From Microlunatus soli (lineage in GTDB: Bacteria > Actinomycetota > Actinomycetes > Propionibacteriales > Propionibacteriaceae), in assembly GCF_900105385.1 (NCBI RefSeq), contig NZ_LT629772.1, positions 6,324,001 through 6,388,000 on the forward strand: DNA of 64,000 nt, read 5' to 3'. Shown here in pieces: positions 24,829 to 33,646 of the stretch. The translations under genes and the position numbers were made by a program. A model generated the notes under the pieces. That model did no database searches, had not been told where the DNA came from, and was given only the letters and a program-made list of their open reading frames with translations. How positions within the stretch are numbered: position 1 is the first letter of the stretch; each line of letters begins with the position of its first letter.

Positions 24829-25908
24829 TCAAGGCTGGTCGGCCCGACGCCGGCGGATCCGGCCGAGGCCGATGATCACGCCGGCCGCGACCAGGACAAC
24901 GCCGATACCGACAACTGCCGGACCAGCGGGAATGCCGAGGACGGTCCGCACCCGGGTCTGGTGGATGATCTTGTGATACGGCCGGTCCTGGTCCGCTCGG
25001 ACGAAGGTGAAATCGGACACGATTTGTTCTGACGGGTCGCCGATGTAACTGTCGGTCACGGTCAGGTAGTCGTTGGTCGCGATGATCTCGGTCAACGATC
25101 TGGCAGTCACGGCCGTCGCAGGCAGCTGACCGGCGAAGTAGGTCGAGGTGTTGGTCCGGCCGGCCGTGCGGTCCGAGCGGCGGACTTGATGATCGGAGAA
25201 CACGTAGGTCCGGACGAACTGGGATCCGGGCGCTGCCGCCGACAGTCGCATCGGATAGATCAGCGAATCCGAGGCGAAGGTCAGGTCCAGCGGTTGGAGC
25301 GCGCCGCTGAGATCAGCGGCGTCGGTGGTCAACCGGATTGCCGTGTAGTACCAACCGTCGGCGACGTAGGGCTGCAGCGCTGTGGCCATGCTGTCGGCCA
25401 TCACGTAGTCGTGCGCGGTCAACCAGTTGGCGAGCTTGTCGGCATCGGTCGCGGCCAGCGTCGTGACCTCGAGTGCACCGAGCTGTTTGGTCTTGAGCAC
25501 GTCGACGCTACTGCCCACGGGCGTGCCGGGAGCAGAGCCGTCCCCGGGATCCCGTTCGGGCCACCAGGTGTGGTCGATCTGATACCGGGGTGCCGTTGCG
25601 GCCTTGAGTTCGGCGAAGACGGTCTTCTCGGCCAATGCGGCTTCCGCCGGTGCCGGAGTGGGAATCAGCAGCGCCGCGTCGTCGGTCACGGTCCGGGTGT
25701 CCATCGAGAGCAGGATCCGCTCCTGATCTCCGTCCAGACTGATCACGGCGTGCTCGGCGCTGGTGGCCATCCGCTCACCGTCGGCAGCTACGAATCCGCC
25801 ACAGGCGCAGGCTCTGGCCGCAGGAGCTACTGTCAGATCGAGCCCGGCCAGCAGCACAGTGAGCAGGACCGTCGCAGCCGCCCGAGAACGCTTCACAACA
25901 ACAAGCAT
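24829..25908 (-). CDS. DUF2330 secreted, membrane-anchored protein
   Basis: 359-aa protein. An N-terminal signal peptide (about 1-34, hydrophobic VLLTVLLAGLDLTVAPAARA) precedes ACACGGF, the usual start of a mature DUF2330 protein. The body contains PTPAPAEAALAEKTVFAEL and other family features. A C-terminal membrane helix (about 326-347) and a basic tail (RIRRRRADQP) anchor it with the body outside the cell. The function of DUF2330 is unknown. ATG 25908 has no clear ribosome-binding site. It converges with the glycosidase-like gene. Confidence 0.85.
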   Translation of the reverse strand: MLVVVKRSRAAATVLLTVLLAGLDLTVAPAARACACGGFVAADGERMATSAEHAVISLDGDQERILLSMDTRTVTDDAALLIPTPAPAEAALAEKTVFAELKAATAPRYQIDHTWWPERDPGDGSAPGTPVGSSVDVLKTKQLGALEVTTLAATDADKLANWLTAHDYVMADSMATALQPYVADGWYYTAIRLTTDAADLSGALQPLDLTFASDSLIYPMRLSAAAPGSQFVRTYVFSDHQVRRSDRTAGRTNTSTYFAGQLPATAVTARSLTEIIATNDYLTVTDSYIGDPSEQIVSDFTFVRADQDRPYHKIIHQTRVRTVLGIPAGPAVVGIGVVLVAAGVIIGLGRIRRRRADQP

Positions 25909-26019
25909 AGGAGATCCGAGGGGCGCAGTTGGTACATGATCAACACCGCGTCCGGGTAAAGTCGATCATGAAGCCGGCAGTCGAACCTGCCGAGAAGTTG
26001 ATCTTGATGGGGGAGTTGT

Positions 26020-26556
26020 TCAGCTGCGACGGATGCCACTCACCAGGCTGACCAGGGACGCCAGCCCGATCAGCACGCAGATGACGCCCAGCACGCCCAA
26101 TGCGCTGGCCCCGGAAGCCTTGGTCAGCAGCAGCACACCGATGGCGAGCCCGACCAGGCCCGGTCCGATCCGCCAGGCATAGGTGGACGGGCGTGGCGAG
26201 GTTCCGGGTGTGTATCGCTTGACCCGATCCGGGAACCGGCGTCCGACACCGTCCAGGCCGGACGGAATCTCCGGTTCGGGGCCGCTGGTGATCTGGCCCT
26301 GGCGGTCGACCCACGGGCCGACTCCGTCCTCGGGACACTCCAGATGGACCGTCCGGTCGATCGGGTCGAAATCGGCCGGCTGGCCGCGATACATCAGCCC
26401 GACCAGATCGACGTCGAACTCGACGCGGCCGTCGGCCCAGCAAGCGTCGTAGCGACAGATCCGGATCCGCCGATGCAGCCAGCGAGACTCCCGGTACGAC
26501 GAGCTCGCACGGACAGCGATCGGCTGCTCATCGTCGACGGAAGGCATGCCCGCCAT
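26020..26556 (-). CDS. unknown membrane protein with two C-terminal helices
   Basis: 178-aa protein I do not recognise. The first 110 residues are polar, with CRYDACWADGRVEFDVDLV and ECPEDGVGPWVDRQG stretches that suggest a small beta domain. Two hydrophobic helices (about 127-145 and 150-170: GPGLVGLAIGVLLL, then LGVLGVICVLIGLASLV) close the protein. ATG 26556 (MAGMPSV) is chosen; ATG 26547 and an upstream frame to 26595 are alternatives. The domain would be cytosolic if the short C-terminal tail is inside. Confidence 0.65.
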   Translation of the reverse strand: MAGMPSVDDEQPIAVRASSSYRESRWLHRRIRICRYDACWADGRVEFDVDLVGLMYRGQPADFDPIDRTVHLECPEDGVGPWVDRQGQITSGPEPEIPSGLDGVGRRFPDRVKRYTPGTSPRPSTYAWRIGPGLVGLAIGVLLLTKASGASALGVLGVICVLIGLASLVSLVSGIRRS

Positions 26557-27008
26557 GATCACACGAGTGGCGTAGAAGCGGCTGCAGGGGCGCACAGAAC
26601 GCGCTGTGAGCGGCTCGCGGGAACCGCTGTTTCCGCAGCCCAGGCGTCTGTCCGATAAGCTACATTATGTCAAGTTGAGTCTGCGTGCGGCATCAGATGA
26701 TTCAACCAACCAGGTCGCAGTCGCTACTCCGCCGCCATCACGTCCTGTTCGAGGAACTCGTCCATGACACCGACCTCGGCCGCCTTGGACCGCGCCGTCG
26801 CACAGTGGCTGGGCGCGATATCAACCGCGGTGACATCAGCGCCCAGCTGAGCAAACGTGATCGCCTCGTCCCCCTGGAAGGATCCTCACCGCTCCCCCGA
26901 GTCTTCTCCGAACACTGACCTGGCCTAGTGGGTAGACCTTCCCTCGGCGTCCTTGCGCTGCACGCACCTGGACGCCGCCAAACGTCAAGTTATCGGGCTT
27001 CCAACCCA
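26557..27008. other. 450-bp gene-poor region with remnants and inverted repeats
   Basis: No intact gene is supported. It holds a broken methyltransferase fragment (26724-26885, minus strand) and a nested inverted-repeat structure (26925-27012), listed separately. GTCAAGTT occurs at 26669-26676 and again at 26984-26991, and CCGATAA/TTATCGG occur near these. The mix suggests a site of past insertion and decay. Confidence 0.55.
26724..26885 (-). pseudogene. remnant of a SAM-dependent methyltransferase
   Basis: Translating the minus strand from about 26885 gives DEAITFAQLGADVTAVDIAP, then SHCATARSKAAEVGV and MDEFLEQDVMAAE, ending at a TAG (26726-26724). This is the part of a class I methyltransferase running from motif I to motif II. 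The preceding glycine-rich loop is interrupted by an in-frame TGA just upstream, and nothing follows the stop. Both ends are therefore missing. About 54 codons survive. Confidence 0.65.
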
Positions 27009-27012
27009 CTAG
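26925..27012. repeat. nested inverted repeats at the end of the cyclase gene
   Basis: CTAGTGGGT (26925-26933) is the exact reverse complement of ACCCACTAG (27004-27012), which overlaps the cyclase stop codon. Inside lies a second perfect pair, CGGCGTCC (26945-26952) and GGACGCCG (26970-26977). It may form a large terminator-like RNA structure for the minus-strand cyclase gene, although no U tract follows, or mark the end of a mobile segment. Confidence 0.5.
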
Positions 27013-27962
27013 AAGGTAGCGATCGGATTGACTGGGCTGCCAGAGATACCGGCGAAGCGGACCGGCGCAACTGCTAGTTGGAACTCCCACTGACCGAGCG
27101 CCGCAGCTGTTCTCGCGCACAGCTCCAGATCGCAGTTGTCAAGCAGCCAGAGACCCATCGCCACGAGGCTGACGGCGTGAACCGGCATCAGTATGTCGTC
27201 GTATCCCGACGGCTGAACGTCCTGTGGAGTGTCGGCGCCGATCAGCGCGACCTCCCGCTCGTGCAACCACGGCAGACAGGACGCGTGCCAACCGGCCTGG
27301 ACCATGCCGCCCGCCTCACCGCCCTCGTGACGGACACGGCCACGACCGGTCCGGAGGAGCACCGCGTCTCCGGACCGCACCCGGACGCCTTGTCGGCGCT
27401 CGGCTTCCTCGAGATCCTCGGGATACACCCCGTCGCCCGGTTCCAGCCACGGCGAATCGCGGACCGCCGCGACGTCCAGCAAGACACCCCGCGTGACGAT
27501 CCCGCTCGCCGCCGCCGTGACTGCCGCCCATGCCGAGCCCGTTGCGGCGTCGACCAAAGAGTGCGGGCGCCCGTTGTACATCGTGTCGTCCCAGAAGATG
27601 TGGCACGGCGAGTCCAGGTGGGTGATGGTGTTGCCGTGGAACATGATGCCGAGGTGCTCGTTCGAGAAGCCCCACCGACGGTCGTTTTGGAACGCCGCAG
27701 GCATGGCTTCGGCCCCTGGCATGTCGGCGGCGCGCGGGCATGAGTTCGTCGACCGTTCCATCTCTTCGGGTGCGTTGACCTCCCACGCACATGACACGCT
27801 CCTGCCGTGGCGCACCGTCCGCGCCGCCGCGAGCCGGACCTCGTCGGTGATGTGGTTCAGAGTGCCGAGCTCATCGTCGTCGCCCCATCGCCCCCAGTTC
27901 GACAGCCTGTCGAAGTAGCCGAGCACGTCGTCTCGAGTCGGTACCGGTCGCGCTGCATTCAT
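27009..27962 (-). CDS. cyclase family (kynurenine formamidase-like) protein
   Basis: 317-aa metal-dependent hydrolase of the cyclase family. HGNTITHLDSPCHIFW (about 108-123) matches the family's HG-T-x-x-D-x-P-x-H metal motif. DVAAVRDSPWLEPGD and a conserved PVHAVSLVAMGLWLLDNCDLE near the end also fit. Members hydrolyse formamides, lactones or amides, for example isatin hydrolase and kynurenine formamidase. ATG 27962 (MNAARPVPTRDD) is used, with GGAAGG 12 nt upstream; an extended start at 28034 adds a proline-rich tail. The gene lies 82 bp downstream of the DHFR-like gene and may end the same transcript. Confidence 0.85.
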   Translation of the reverse strand: MNAARPVPTRDDVLGYFDRLSNWGRWGDDDELGTLNHITDEVRLAAARTVRHGRSVSCAWEVNAPEEMERSTNSCPRAADMPGAEAMPAAFQNDRRWGFSNEHLGIMFHGNTITHLDSPCHIFWDDTMYNGRPHSLVDAATGSAWAAVTAAASGIVTRGVLLDVAAVRDSPWLEPGDGVYPEDLEEAERRQGVRVRSGDAVLLRTGRGRVRHEGGEAGGMVQAGWHASCLPWLHEREVALIGADTPQDVQPSGYDDILMPVHAVSLVAMGLWLLDNCDLELCARTAAALGQWEFQLAVAPVRFAGISGSPVNPIATF

Positions 27963-28044
27963 CGCGGCATCAAACCTTCCAGTCGGCGATATGGGACGAG
28001 CGATGGCGTGGGACGGTGGCTCGTGTCGTCCCACGCCCTGCCTT

Positions 28045-28638
28045 TCACCCTCCGGTGTTCGCGTTGTATGTCAGCTCGACGAGCTGAGATCCGGTCAGCG
28101 TTCGAGCCCCCGATAGCTGCAAGGCCGCACGCGGTCCTTGATACAGCTTTGAGCCTTCGCCCATCAACGCGGGCCCAATGAGCACGATCAGCTCGTCCAC
28201 CAGGCCAGCTTCGAGGAGTGGATTCCAGGTCGTGGCGCTGCCGAACACGAGCATGTCGCCGCCCTCACACGCTTTGAGTTTCGATATCTCGGCGGCGGCA
28301 GCGGCGCGCGATACGACGCGCGCGGTCGAGGCCCATGGATCGTCAGCGTCTATCGCCATTGAGTCGCTGATGATCAGCGTGTCCATTGCCAGGACGAGGC
28401 CGGCGATCTCATGCTCACGATCGCCCTGGCTCTCATCTGCTGCTACTGCTGACCATGTGTTCCAGTTGTCTTCGAACCATCTGCTCCCGTAGACGAGTGT
28501 TCCGGCGCGACGAAGTAGCTCCAGGTTGTGGGAGTTGAACGCGTCCTCGAAAGGCATCTGGCTGAGGTCCTTGTCGGGTCCTTCGTAGTAGCCGTCGATG
28601 GAGGTGAGGACCGAGACGACGAGTCTGCGTTTTGCCAT
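28045..28638 (-). CDS. dihydrofolate reductase-like (RibD C-terminal) protein
   Basis: 197-aa protein of the DHFR/RibD-C superfamily. KRRLVVSVLTSIDGYYEGP at the N-terminus is the typical first strand and substrate loop, LVYGSRWFEDNW follows, and LVFGSATTWNPLLEAGLVDEL carries the NADPH-binding segment near residue 135-155. These stand-alone proteins are NADPH-dependent reductases of unknown substrate and need not use folate. ATG 28638 shares its A with the TGA stop of the upstream hydrolase (TGATG), so the two are coupled. Confidence 0.85.
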   Translation of the reverse strand: MAKRRLVVSVLTSIDGYYEGPDKDLSQMPFEDAFNSHNLELLRRAGTLVYGSRWFEDNWNTWSAVAADESQGDREHEIAGLVLAMDTLIISDSMAIDADDPWASTARVVSRAAAAAEISKLKACEGGDMLVFGSATTWNPLLEAGLVDELIVLIGPALMGEGSKLYQGPRAALQLSGARTLTGSQLVELTYNANTGG

Positions 28639-29387
28639 CACGCGGCTCCTTCATGGGCTGGGATGAGATGCCGGACGAAAAATCGGACCGCATCCTCACC
28701 GGCGAACGCGGGGACGCCGGTGTGGCCGCCCATGTTGGCGTAGAGCGTTTTCTCACTGGAACCGTAAGAGTCGAAGAGCTCCAGGGCCATCTGGCGGTCG
28801 TTGCCCTCGTCATCCCATTGCAAAAGAACGTGCAGCGGGATGGTGACGCGCCGCGCGTCGTCGATGGTGCTGCGCGGCACGTAGCTGCCTGCAAAGAGGC
28901 CGGCTGCCACGATACGCGAATCGATCGCGGCAAGGCGTGTGCCGATCGCGATCACTCCGCCGGAGAAGGCGACACGGTCGCCAACGTCGGGAAGGGTGAG
29001 GATTTCATCGAGTGTCGCCTGCCATTGCGGAACCGACTCCTCGACCAGCGGCAGGATCAGACGATCGATCACGTCCTTTCCTGGCTGCTCGCCAGCCGTC
29101 AGCGCCCGGCGGAGGTCCTCGCGCGCTTGCGTGACACCCGGCAGTCCGGGGCGGCCACCCGCACCGGGTTGCTCGATCGCGACGGCGGCGAGTCCATGGT
29201 CAGCCGAACTTCGGGCCCGCGCCCGTAAGCGGGGAAGCATGTCCTGAATGCTGAACCCACCGGGCAAGCCCATCAGAATGAGGGGAGCTGGCGTCGACGC
29301 GGGCGTCCACAGGACCCCGGAAATGCCACCGAGCGTGAAGGTGCGCTCGACGAGCGCATCGAAGCGTTGTTCTGAGGTGAAATGCAC
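28638..29387 (-). CDS. alpha/beta hydrolase (dienelactone-hydrolase-like)
   Basis: 249-aa alpha/beta hydrolase. LILMGLPGGFS (about 36-46) replaces the usual HG oxyanion segment. The nucleophile elbow reads AFSGGVIAIG, so the canonical first Gly of G-x-S-x-G is Ala. GGHTGVPAF near residue 225 supplies the catalytic His, and LQWDDEGNDRQMAL an acid. The deviation at the elbow leaves activity uncertain, but the triad is otherwise present. ATG 29387 starts it. It is followed by the DHFR-like gene in a TGATG overlap. No signal peptide is present, so it is cytosolic. Confidence 0.8.
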   Translation of the reverse strand: MHFTSEQRFDALVERTFTLGGISGVLWTPASTPAPLILMGLPGGFSIQDMLPRLRARARSSADHGLAAVAIEQPGAGGRPGLPGVTQAREDLRRALTAGEQPGKDVIDRLILPLVEESVPQWQATLDEILTLPDVGDRVAFSGGVIAIGTRLAAIDSRIVAAGLFAGSYVPRSTIDDARRVTIPLHVLLQWDDEGNDRQMALELFDSYGSSEKTLYANMGGHTGVPAFAGEDAVRFFVRHLIPAHEGAA

Positions 29388-29436
29388 GGTCGTGCCCTTC
29401 GGAAGTGCTGCTGAATAGGCGGCGCTCCCGGACGAC

Positions 29437-29487
29437 CTATCGCCCGACCGAGACTCCGTTGAGGAGCACCCATGTCGATTCGTTCAC
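29437..29487 (-). CDS. possible 16-aa leader peptide before the hydrolase operon
   Basis: A strong AGAGGAGG ribosome-binding site lies just before GTG 29487, opening a 16-codon ORF (MNESTWVLLNGVSVGR) that stops at 29437, 50 bp before the hydrolase start. The quality of the initiation site exceeds that of many nearby genes. It may be a leader peptide or the first codons of a gene lost by deletion. No attenuator hairpin is obvious. Confidence 0.35.
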   Translation of the reverse strand: MNESTWVLLNGVSVGR

Positions 29488-29635
29488 GGATACCACCTCC
29501 TCTAAGTCACTCCACGGTCCATTGAGGAGACTAGCAGGGACGAGTCGCATCCTGCACCTGAGACGCGGGGATGCAACCGGTCACGGACGCCGGAACACGT
29601 ACGACTGTGCGTCGGTGTTCCGCCAAAGTCATGCG

Positions 29636-30550
29636 TCAGGTCAGCGCATTCAGCGCCGTCTGCAGGAATTCGTCGCGACGTTGTGTTACGGCCGTAGCGT
29701 CAAGCCGACTGCCGTCGGCGCCGAACCCTGGAAAACCGCTCAACTCGGTTGGAGTGTTCAGCGCGGCGATCGCATCCCAATAGGAAACCGATCCGGCATC
29801 ACGGCCAGCCTGCTCCTGCCAACCACGCAGCACCTCGTCGGGAGCATCGGGCCCGTACTGGATGGCCATCTGCAGCCGGAACCCGCTCAAGTCGACGCCG
29901 GGATCACCGATACCGGCTGTTTTCCAGTCAATCAGCGCCGTGCAGCTGTCGCCCTCGAACAACATGTTTCCCGGCCAGGCGTCACCATGGACGAAGACCG
30001 GGTCTGTCGCGGGAACCCCATGCTGCCTGGTCATCTCATCGGCCCGCTGCAGCAGCCCGGTGGTCGGCATCCGGCCCGCACGCCGCTCGGCTGCGAAGTC
30101 ATCGTCGGCGACCGGCCGCGGCCGAAGTCGAAGATCCTCGTGGGGTGCGAGCGAAAAGGCATGCACCCTGGCCAGAGCGGCGCCCGCATTCCGAAGCCGG
30201 GTCACTGACACCGCCGGCGGTAGCGCGCTGCTGCCGGGCAGCCAGGTCTCCAATGTCGCCACGGTTCCGGAGGCGCTGCCATCAAGATCGGCACCAACCA
30301 GTCGCGGCGCCGACAAGCCGAATTCGGCCGCCAACTGCAACGCTCGTGCGTTGGTAGCCACCATGCGCGGCCCGATCCACTCCGGGACCGGGACCTTCAG
30401 CAGAAGATCGGTGAAATCGCCGCCGACCATCCGCAGGTGAAACGAGCCAGAAGCACGCTGGGCCCCGATGTGAACTGACACAGCGTCCTGGATCGCGGCA
30501 CCCGCCACTTCCGACACCCACCCCAACAACTCATCAGGCAACTCGGACAT
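29636..30550 (-). CDS. APH-family phosphotransferase
   Basis: 304-aa aminoglycoside phosphotransferase-type kinase. FVHGDAWPGNML (about 206-217) is the catalytic loop with Asp and Asn, and ALIDWKTAGIGDPGVDLS the metal-binding DxD-type segment with Asp in place. The N-terminal lobe has ASGSFHLRMVGGDFTDLLLKV. Close relatives include macrolide and spectinomycin kinases as well as housekeeping sugar or choline kinases, so the substrate is open. ATG 30550 opens the gene. It stands alone between the hydrolase operon and the TfoX-like gene, on the same strand. Confidence 0.85.
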   Translation of the reverse strand: MSELPDELLGWVSEVAGAAIQDAVSVHIGAQRASGSFHLRMVGGDFTDLLLKVPVPEWIGPRMVATNARALQLAAEFGLSAPRLVGADLDGSASGTVATLETWLPGSSALPPAVSVTRLRNAGAALARVHAFSLAPHEDLRLRPRPVADDDFAAERRAGRMPTTGLLQRADEMTRQHGVPATDPVFVHGDAWPGNMLFEGDSCTALIDWKTAGIGDPGVDLSGFRLQMAIQYGPDAPDEVLRGWQEQAGRDAGSVSYWDAIAALNTPTELSGFPGFGADGSRLDATAVTQRRDEFLQTALNALT

Positions 30551-30656
30551 CTCGCCCTTCCGTCGGTTCCGCTACAACCCATCATCTCGATGACAGGCCC
30601 GACGCAGTCACATCGGCGTGGTATCCGTCCGATTGCCGCGTCGCCGAGTCCTCGGA

Positions 30657-31025
30657 TCAGCGGGTTGGAGTCTTCTTTGCCGGCTTGGACTTCTTGCCCG
30701 ACCCGTTGGCGTGGAACTCCAGGGCGGCATCGAGCCAGTATCGAAGATCGGCGTCGTCGTGGAGAGCCTCCTCGTCGACGGTGATCCAGCCCTCCCCCAT
30801 CGATCGTCCCTTGCCCATCACGGCTCGGCGGGCACCACGATCGAGGTATTCGGCGTCGCGTTCGGGTGCCACCCGGACCAACAGCGTGCCACCGCCGATC
30901 GTGACGCAGACGAGCATCCTGTCATCGACCATGAAGGCAAGTCCGCCGAACATCCTGACCTCGCGTGGATGACGCCCGGACAACGAGAGACGAATGCGGT
31001 CGGCGAGTTCGGCGTTGTAGCCCAT
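30657..31025 (-). CDS. TfoX N-terminal domain protein
   Basis: 122-aa protein. Residues 1-95 form a TfoX/Sxy N-terminal domain: VRMFGGLAFMVDDRMLVCV (about 23-41) and LLVRVAPERDAEYL are diagnostic. The C-terminal 20 residues are Lys/Pro-rich (SGKKSKPAKKTPTR), suggesting nucleic-acid binding or disorder. In proteobacteria TfoX regulates competence; actinobacterial single-domain members have no known role. ATG 31025 with GGGAGG three bases upstream is chosen over a longer frame. Confidence 0.85.
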   Translation of the reverse strand: MGYNAELADRIRLSLSGRHPREVRMFGGLAFMVDDRMLVCVTIGGGTLLVRVAPERDAEYLDRGARRAVMGKGRSMGEGWITVDEEALHDDADLRYWLDAALEFHANGSGKKSKPAKKTPTR

Positions 31026-31147
31026 GTTCCTCCCACCTCTCCGATACACCATAGAACGATTCGCGGAGTGAGCGCCGTGATCGGGGATGGCTCAGGCATA
31101 TCACCGACGATTATCGAGCCCCAGTTCTGCGAGGGTTGTGGATCGTG

Positions 31148-32614
31148 ATGTCCGCGTTCTTCCGTCTGTGGCTGCGATCAGCGTTTGCCCTGCTGCTTGC
31201 TCTTGGTGTTGTCGGACTGCTGTTGCCGACTGCGCCGGCTGAGGCAGAGCAACCCGTCGACCGTCAACAGATGCAACGTTTCCTGGACAGCTATGTCCAA
31301 CGGCACGGCCTGTCCGGTGCCCAGGTGGCGGTGGTCAAGGACGGCAAACCGGTGTACGAGACCGCGAGTGGCGACCGTGCTGAGGTGACGTCGCGAACTC
31401 CGATGGCGATCGCGTCGGTCAGCAAGGTGATCACAGCGTTTGCGGTTCTCCAGCTCGTCGACCGGGGACGGATCGACCTCGATGATCCGGTCGTCGCCGT
31501 GCTCCCGGAGTTCGCCGTCGATGATCCGCGTGGTCCGGCGATCACGGTCCGACAGCTGCTCAGCCACACTTCGGGGCTACCGAATCCGACCCTCGTTCCG
31601 CCGGCGAACTCGCTGCGGCAGCGAGTGTCGCAGCTGCGCACGATCCCGCTGTCGAGCGCTCCGGGAACAGCCTACGAGTACAGCAATTTGGGCTATCACG
31701 TGGCGGCTCGGCTGGTCGAGGTGGTCTCCGGCGAGCCGTTCCAGCAGTATCTCGACCGGCACGTGTTCGACCCGCTGGGAATGCGGGATACGTACTCGGT
31801 CGTGACCAAGTCCGACACCACAGGGATGTCGGACGGTCACGTCACCGCGTACGGTGCTGCGTTGCCGCTGCGTGAGATGGCGGGCATGAATGCCGGTTCC
31901 GGCGGAGTCGTCAGCACCGCTCACGACCTCGCCTTGTGGTTGGCGATGGTGCAGCGTGGCGGTGTGGCCACGGACGGTACTCGGCTGCTGTCGGAAAAGT
32001 TGATCAAGGAGTCGTTCCGGCGGCAACCGGCCGCCGGTTCGACCGGATTGGGCTGGCAGCACACCAGCACGGCGCAGCCGGCGCGGATCGGCAAGGATGG
32101 ATCACTCACCCGCTACAGCGCCAGGATCGACCTGGTCCCCGGTAGCGGATATGCCGTGGCCGTGTTGCTGAACAGCTACACGCCGACCTTCAAGCATCCG
32201 TTCGAGATCAGCACCGGCGTGATCGATATCGCTGAGGGACGGGCGGCGACTCCCGGTCCCCCGACGGCGACGATCATCGATCTCGTGCTTGCGCTGATCA
32301 CCGTAGGGGTCGCGGCCCTGGCCGTTCGGGGTGCCGTCCGGCACGGACCCTGGGTCGAACGCCGGCGCAGCTTCCCGATCTGGCGGATCGCCCTCCGGCT
32401 GCTGCCACAGTTGATCATCCCCGCGGCCGCGGTCGGTGTGTTCCTGGTGATGCCCGCGATCAAGAACAACAGCGCGACGCCGCTGGATGCGTTCGGCTTG
32501 TGGCCGGCCGCGATGATCTTGTTTCTGACCGCGGCTGTCGCCGGGCTTCTGCTGACCGCGCTCCGCATCCGCGGCCTGGTGATGTCACGGCGATCGCAGC
32601 AGTCGGCCGCGTAG
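31148..32614 (+). CDS. secreted serine hydrolase, beta-lactamase/PBP fold
   Basis: About 488 aa from ATG 31148. A signal peptide (about 1-33, LLLALGVVGLLLPTAPAEA) is followed by a class C beta-lactamase-like domain: SVSK (90-93) holds the nucleophile Ser and Lys, and YSNLGYH the Tyr-x-Asn motif. The C-terminal 120 residues contain three or four membrane helices (IIDLVLALITVGVAALAV, LIIPAAAVGVFLVMPAI, AMILFLTAAVAGLLLTAL). The catalytic domain is therefore outside and tethered. Such proteins act as peptidases or esterases on cell-wall or small substrates. TTG 31136 and GTG 31145 are alternative starts. Its last 30 bp overlap the amidohydrolase gene. Confidence 0.85.
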   Translation: MSAFFRLWLRSAFALLLALGVVGLLLPTAPAEAEQPVDRQQMQRFLDSYVQRHGLSGAQVAVVKDGKPVYETASGDRAEVTSRTPMAIASVSKVITAFAVLQLVDRGRIDLDDPVVAVLPEFAVDDPRGPAITVRQLLSHTSGLPNPTLVPPANSLRQRVSQLRTIPLSSAPGTAYEYSNLGYHVAARLVEVVSGEPFQQYLDRHVFDPLGMRDTYSVVTKSDTTGMSDGHVTAYGAALPLREMAGMNAGSGGVVSTAHDLALWLAMVQRGGVATDGTRLLSEKLIKESFRRQPAAGSTGLGWQHTSTAQPARIGKDGSLTRYSARIDLVPGSGYAVAVLLNSYTPTFKHPFEISTGVIDIAEGRAATPGPPTATIIDLVLALITVGVAALAVRGAVRHGPWVERRRSFPIWRIALRLLPQLIIPAAAVGVFLVMPAIKNNSATPLDAFGLWPAAMILFLTAAVAGLLLTALRIRGLVMSRRSQQSAA

Positions 32615-33646
32615 CACTCGATGACTCGGCTGGTCCAGGATCGTGAGGTCGGTCCGCGGATCGACGGGATAAACGAGAATGTCGGCGGGCGCGCCGTGCT
32701 CGATGGCGGGCAGCCCGAGCATGCTGCGTGCGGTCCAGGATCCCGCGCCCAGGGCGTCATGCGGCGACAGCCCGGCAGCAGCCAACCATCGGATCTCACT
32801 GGTCAGCGATCCCGGCGGAAGGTCGGTGCCGGCCAAGATCGTCACACCGGCCCGGTACGCCTCCAGTACCAAGCGGGGGTGCCGCTCCAGCCCGGTGCCG
32901 AACCAGGCGCGCAGTCCGGCGGGCACGGCCTCGGACGTCATCTCCCCCTCCAGAGCCAGAAACGCCGACGCCGTCGGAACCAGCGCAATGGCTTTGGCCG
33001 CGAGTTCGTCGACCAGCTCGAACGGGCAATGCAGACCGTGCTCAATGGAATCGACGCCCGCGGCGACTGCCGCCCGGCAGCCCGCAGCGGATTGGGTGTG
33101 AACGGCGATCCGGCCACCGACGGCGTGGACCGCGCGGGTTGCCTCGGCCACTACCTCCTCCGACATCGTCAGTCCATACCGATCGGCGGCGGTGAACCAG
33201 TCGATGATCATCTTGGTCCAGCCCGCGCTCGATGCCTCCTCGACTGCAGTCTCGACGATCCGCTCCGGTGGCACCTGGCGGCCCCAACCCGGGAAGAATC
33301 CGTCGACCGCCGCCACCGGCACACCGGCATGGGCGACGCGAGGCATGTCGTCCTGTGCACCGAACCAGGACGGGAGCCGGCTCGCCGAGCCCGGAACACG
33401 CACGGCTGACGTCCCCTGCCGCAGGTAGGCGGCGCCGTCGGCAACGAGGCGGTCGTCATCCAGCGCGGCACCGACCTCAAAAGTGCCGGGATGACAGTGC
33501 GCGTCGACCAAGCCTGGGACGAGATAGCCCTCGGTGGTCAACGTGACAGCCCCCGGCAACGGTTCAAGACTGATCCGATCACCATCCACCCACACGTCGC
33601 CGGTGTTCCCATCGGGGAGCACGACTCCTCGCAGGTGCAGCGTCAT
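32585..33646 (-). CDS. amidohydrolase family protein
   Basis: 353-aa metal-dependent amidohydrolase. VDAHCHPG (48-54) supplies the first-strand His-x-His; RIAVHTQSAAG and SIEHGLHCP give the next metal His residues; and LAGTDLPPGS provides the catalytic Asp near residue 280. A small beta-sandwich domain opens and closes the protein. Relatives include imidazolonepropionase-like and prolidase-like enzymes, so the substrate is unknown. ATG 33646 (MTLHLRGVVLP) is used; upstream frame lacks coding character. Confidence 0.85.
   Translation of the reverse strand: MTLHLRGVVLPDGNTGDVWVDGDRISLEPLPGAVTLTTEGYLVPGLVDAHCHPGTFEVGAALDDDRLVADGAAYLRQGTSAVRVPGSASRLPSWFGAQDDMPRVAHAGVPVAAVDGFFPGWGRQVPPERIVETAVEEASSAGWTKMIIDWFTAADRYGLTMSEEVVAEATRAVHAVGGRIAVHTQSAAGCRAAVAAGVDSIEHGLHCPFELVDELAAKAIALVPTASAFLALEGEMTSEAVPAGLRAWFGTGLERHPRLVLEAYRAGVTILAGTDLPPGSLTSEIRWLAAAGLSPHDALGAGSWTARSMLGLPAIEHGAPADILVYPVDPRTDLTILDQPSHRVLRGRLLRSP

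Noticed and set aside
26685-26918. 77-codon plus-strand ORF
   Set aside because: The opposite strand here encodes a recognisable methyltransferase fragment, and the ORF has no ribosome-binding site.
26935-27008. Possible tRNA-like fold near the nested palindromes
   Set aside because: No TPsiC or anticodon arm of proper length and spacing could be drawn.
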